Below are positions 6,307 through 8,716 of a stretch of DNA of 8,716 bases, in pieces. The position numbers were made by a program, and so were the translations under genes. The stretch is from Desulfobacteraceae bacterium (lineage in GTDB: Bacteria; Desulfobacterota; DSM-4660; Desulfatiglandales; Desulfatiglandaceae): positions 788,072-796,787 of the forward strand of contig CP070700.1 of the NCBI GenBank assembly GCA_020349865.1, given 5' to 3'. The notes beneath the pieces are model-generated. The model did not search any database, was not told the origin of the DNA, and worked only from the letters and a program-made list of their open reading frames with translations. Numbering within the stretch: position 1 is the first letter of the stretch; every line of letters begins with the position of its first letter.

Positions 6307-7311
6307 ATGTCGGACCTCGATATTGCTGAAAGACGTCTGCCCCAGGACGGAAAGATAAAGTTCAAGCGCTTCGCTCCCCTGGATATTGAACTTCGAGTAG
6401 CCACCATTCCAACGGCAGGACAAAATGAGGATGTGGTCTCACGGCTTTTGTCGGCAGGCAAACCCATCCCGTTGGATGACATGGGCATGAGTAAGAGAAA
6501 CTACCATGCCTTTTTAGACATAATCTCAAAGCCCTACGGTGTTGTATTGGTGGTTGGCCCAACAGGAAGCGGCAAGACCACCACCCTTCACGCAGCCCTG
6601 GCTCATATTAATAGACCTGAAACAAAGATATGGACAGCCGAGGATCCGGTAGAAATCACACAGGAGGATCTTCGTCAAGTGCAGGTTAGGCCCAAGATCG
6701 GTTTTGATTTTGCCTTGGCCATGAGGGCCTTTTTAAGGGCGGATCCTGATGTGATAATGGTGGGCGAAATGCGTGACCGTCAGACCGTATCAACTGGGAT
6801 CGAAGCCTCTTTAACGGGCCATCTGGTTTTCAGTACGCTCCACACGAACAGTGCTCCTGAGACCATCACGCGGCTGTTAGATATGGGAATGGACCCCTTT
6901 AATTTTGCCGACGCCTTGCTGGGAGTGCTTGCCCAGCGCCTTGTGAGGACCCTTTGTGAAAAGTGCAAGGAAAAATATCACCCTGCCAGTGATGAATTTG
7001 ATGCATTGGAAAGGGCCTACGAAGGTGATTTTGATGCCCTTGGTTTCGGGTATAATGACGACTTTTTCCTTTACCGGCCCAAGGGGTGTTCTATGTGCGG
7101 TAACAGTGGCTACCGGGGCCGAACCGGGATCCATGAACTCATCTTGGGGACAGATGATTTAAAATCGTTGATCCAAGGTAAGGCAAAGATGGAAGAATTG
7201 AGGACGCAGGCTGTAAAAGACGGGATGACTACCTTGATGCAGGATGGTATTCGGAAGGTCTGTCTCGGCCTTACAGACCTCACCCAGGTAAGGAGGGTTT
7301 GTATTAAGTAA
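6307..7311 (+). CDS. Type II/IV secretion ATPase (GspE/PilB-like), C-terminal catalytic part
   Basis: This is the continuation of the gene starting at 4994, in the neighbouring frame. The correct frame is open from about 6163, and 6307 is only the first ATG in it, with no good Shine-Dalgarno. Counted from 6307 (334 residues), it has Walker A GPTGSGKT (84-91), the Asp box WTAEDPVEIT (109-118), Walker B DPDVIMVGE (146-154), the His box TGHLVFSTLHTN (170-181) and two CxxC pairs (Cys217/Cys220, Cys261/Cys264) that bind zinc in this family. GRTGIHELI (271-279) is also typical. All catalytic motifs are intact, so decay, if real, is recent, or the break is a sequencing error. Alone this fragment lacks the start of the ATPase N-domain and probably would not assemble normally. 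No GspF, GspD or pilin gene is adjacent. Confidence 0.85.
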   Translation: MSDLDIAERRLPQDGKIKFKRFAPLDIELRVATIPTAGQNEDVVSRLLSAGKPIPLDDMGMSKRNYHAFLDIISKPYGVVLVVGPTGSGKTTTLHAALAHINRPETKIWTAEDPVEITQEDLRQVQVRPKIGFDFALAMRAFLRADPDVIMVGEMRDRQTVSTGIEASLTGHLVFSTLHTNSAPETITRLLDMGMDPFNFADALLGVLAQRLVRTLCEKCKEKYHPASDEFDALERAYEGDFDALGFGYNDDFFLYRPKGCSMCGNSGYRGRTGIHELILGTDDLKSLIQGKAKMEELRTQAVKDGMTTLMQDGIRKVCLGLTDLTQVRRVCIK

Positions 7312-7338
7312 TTCACCGTTGACCGCTTCCCGTTCACC
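7311..7338. repeat. Degenerate heptanucleotide tandem repeat after the ATPase gene
   Basis: Four consecutive seven-base units read ATTCACC, GTTGACC, GCTTCCC and GTTCACC, beginning on the last base of the ATPase stop codon. The rest of the gap to argC (7339-7412) is AT-rich, with an A-run at about 7369-7379, and shows no strong terminator hairpin for either convergent gene. Confidence 0.45.
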
Positions 7339-7412
7339 GATGAAAAAAGACCACAGAAGTCAACAAACAAAAAAAATAAACGGGCAACGGATTTCAGTGA
7401 TCAGAGAACCGA

Positions 7413-8474
7413 TTAAGGAAAACTTCCAGGATGTAAAAGCCCCTCTGTTTCGTCCAGCCCGAACATGATGTTCATGTTTTGAACGGCACTTCCGGCCTGT
7501 CCTTTCATCAGGTTATCTATTAGGCTCACGACAATAAGCTTTCCGGTTCTTTCGTCCACATTCAGAGAAATATTGCAAAAATTACTGCCCCGGACATTGC
7601 TACTGACCTGCGGCTTATCAGGCCCGAACACCCTCACAAATGCATCGTTTTTGTAAAAAGATCGATAGGCCTCTTTTACAGATTTGAGGTTCTGGCCCTC
7701 ATTTAATTGACCATAAATGGTAGTCAGGATGCCCCGGCAGAGGGGCACCACGTGGGGCGTAAAGGTAACCTTTATCTCGCGGCCTCCAAGCAGGCTCAGC
7801 TCTCTTTCGATCTCATACACATGCTGGTGGCCTGATATTTTATAGGCGTTCATGGATTCATAGCGTGCAGGATAATGAAAAGTGGGATTGGGGGTTTTAC
7901 CTGCTCCTGATACGCCGGTTTTTGCATCGAAGATAATCGAATCCGGTTCAACGAGATTGGATTTTAGGGCCGGAGATAATCCAAGTATACAGCTAACTGC
8001 AAAGCAACCGGGGTTTCCCACCAGGTTGGTATCAGAGATTTCACTTCTGTGTAACTCCGCCAGGCCATAAGCCGATTGGAGCAACAGTTCAGGGGAAGCG
8101 TGCTCCTGGGGCCGTCCAATTCTGGCTGCATATCCCTTGTAGGTTTCGAGGTCGTTGAAGCGGAAATCCCCGCTGTAATCGATGACTTTCACTCCCTTTT
8201 TTATCCAGGCAGGCGCTGTGTTTTGACCTACGCCATCGGGGGTTGCAAAAAAGAGCACTTGAAAGTCATCAGGGCAGTCCGGATCGTCCGGGGCCAGCAC
8301 AGGCAAATCGCAAAAGCCCGTAAGATGCGGGTACAACTCACTTATGGGTTTGCCCACGTCCTGTTTGGCAACTAAGCCGCTGATCTCCACATGAGGATGA
8401 CTCAATAAAAGCTCAATTGCACCGCAGCCTCCATACCCACTGGCGCCAATAATACCTACCTTTATTTTATCCAT
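7413..8474 (-). CDS. argC: N-acetyl-gamma-glutamyl-phosphate reductase
   Basis: ArgC catalyses the NADPH-dependent reduction of N-acetyl-glutamyl-5-phosphate to the semialdehyde, the third step of arginine synthesis, in the cytoplasm. The 353-residue product has the normal length. It shows the Rossmann start VGIIGASGYGGCGAIELL (6-23), SGDFRF (101-106), the catalytic GNPGC (Cys157), GVSGAGKTP (187-195), GHQHVYEIE (215-223, the conserved histidine region), TFTPHVVPLCRGI (237-249), VRGSNFCNI (294-302) and GQAGSAVQNMN (325-335). The ATG at 8474 starts the conserved N-terminus directly; only a weak GAG lies upstream. The gene is convergent with the ATPase gene. Its 5' flank is occupied by repeats, so its promoter is either inside them or further upstream. 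No other arginine gene is adjacent. Confidence 0.95.
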   Translation of the reverse strand: MDKIKVGIIGASGYGGCGAIELLLSHPHVEISGLVAKQDVGKPISELYPHLTGFCDLPVLAPDDPDCPDDFQVLFFATPDGVGQNTAPAWIKKGVKVIDYSGDFRFNDLETYKGYAARIGRPQEHASPELLLQSAYGLAELHRSEISDTNLVGNPGCFAVSCILGLSPALKSNLVEPDSIIFDAKTGVSGAGKTPNPTFHYPARYESMNAYKISGHQHVYEIERELSLLGGREIKVTFTPHVVPLCRGILTTIYGQLNEGQNLKSVKEAYRSFYKNDAFVRVFGPDKPQVSSNVRGSNFCNISLNVDERTGKLIVVSLIDNLMKGQAGSAVQNMNIMFGLDETEGLLHPGSFP

Positions 8475-8489
8475 GATTATCTCGCAGTT

Positions 8490-8517
8490 GATTGCCGATT
8501 TTCGATTGAATATTGAT
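8490..8517. repeat. Degenerate heptanucleotide tandem repeat upstream of argC
   Basis: Four consecutive seven-base units read GATTGCC, GATTTTC, GATTGAA and TATTGAT. They lie 16 bases before the argC start, on its 5' side. The unit differs from the GTTCACC-type unit on the 3' side of argC but has the same period. Confidence 0.4.
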
Positions 8518-8542
8518 GAACTCGTAAAAACTCTGTCCTAAA

Positions 8543-8622
8543 GTCATTGCGAGCGCAGCGAAGCAATCTCATTGGCTGTAACACCTTGAAATCAGGAGAT
8601 TGCGTCGCCGCTTCACTCCGAC
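8543..8622. repeat. CATTGCGAGCG-type palindromic intergenic repeat
   Basis: The left arm at 8543-8570 (GTCATTGCGAGCG ... GAAGCAATCTC) is mirrored by an inverted, diverged right arm at 8596-8622 (GAGATTGCGTCGCCGC ... CTCCGAC), with a 25-base spacer. As I recall, repeats with this CATTGCGAGCG...GAAGCAATCTC core are widespread between genes in Desulfobacterota and some other bacteria. It lies in the 5' flank of argC and carries no convincing gene. Confidence 0.6.
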
Positions 8623-8716
8623 TTGGCCGAGCGGCACGACTTGAGCCATTCGGCCCCGAGCCTGTCGAGAGCCCCTCGGCCTTGAGCGACTCGACTTGAG
8701 CTCGTCGACAAGTCTC
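8623..8716. repeat. GC-rich repeat block at the window end
   Basis: This stretch is much richer in GC than its surroundings and built from recurring GAG/CTC/CGA words. CGACTTGAGC occurs at 8637-8646 and again at 8692-8701, with the related CTTGAGCGAC at 8681-8690. GGCC and GAG at 8652-8660 can pair, with a two-base bulge, with CTCGGCC at 8675-8681. It adjoins the palindrome at 8543-8622 and may be part of the same composite element, which continues beyond the window. Confidence 0.45.

Noticed and set aside
7312..7412. Bidirectional terminator between the ATPase gene and argC
   Set aside because: There is an A-run that would be a T-run for argC, but no adjoining GC-rich stem that I can pair convincingly.
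8076..8375. Plus-strand 99-codon frame opposite argC
   Set aside because: It is antisense to the conserved core of argC and has no independent signal or domain.
8477..8716. Minus-strand frame open from the window edge to a TAA at 8477, about 79 codons
   Set aside because: It runs straight through the palindromic and GC-rich repeats, has a low-complexity Ser/Gly/Arg-rich translation, no recognisable domain and no visible start with a ribosome site; openness follows from repeat composition.

Overview
The window reads as chromosomal DNA of an anaerobic bacterium, most likely a Desulfobacterota (delta-proteobacterial sulfate-reducer type) lineage. This is inferred from three things: a 2-hydroxyacyl-CoA dehydratase/benzoyl-CoA reductase-family iron-sulfur protein next to its ATP-dependent activase, a GAF-domain type II/IV secretion ATPase, and CATTGCGAGCG-type palindromic intergenic repeats. 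No rRNA, tRNA, CRISPR array, transposase or phage gene was seen.

Layout. Positions 1-205 hold the right half of a dispersed repeat cut by the window edge. A plus-strand cluster follows: an HgdB/BcrB-like iron-sulfur protein (248-1561), its BadF/HgdC-type activase (1572-2351, TTG start) and a TrmH/RlmB-type rRNA 2'-O-methyltransferase (2374-3144, probable ATT start). The last gene runs 51 bp tail-to-tail into a minus-strand pair, tatD-maf (4486-3719 and 3711-3094). Between tatD and the next plus-strand gene, about 500 bp hold a roughly 300-bp imperfect palindrome (4505-4802) related to the repeat at position 1, then an AT-rich leader. From 4994 to 7311 lies one GAF-MshEN-T2SSE secretion ATPase gene broken by an apparent single-base deletion near 6163. 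argC lies on the minus strand (8474-7413). It is flanked on both sides by degenerate heptanucleotide tandem repeats, and its upstream region (8543-8716) is filled with palindromic, GC-rich repeats.

How the genes work together. The first two genes form a functional pair: the activase should use ATP hydrolysis to push a low-potential electron into the iron-sulfur protein. RlmB (ribosome maturation), Maf (nucleotide-pool sanitation or septum inhibition), TatD (metal-dependent nuclease) and ArgC (arginine synthesis) are housekeeping enzymes with no obvious link to that pair. The ATPase would power a type IV pilus or type II secretion machine, but no other part of such a machine is visible here.

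The points most worth following are the single-gene dehydratase-like protein plus activase (is it a double-cubane-cluster system?), the dispersed long palindrome and its in-frame fusion to tatD, and the frameshifted GAF-ATPase.
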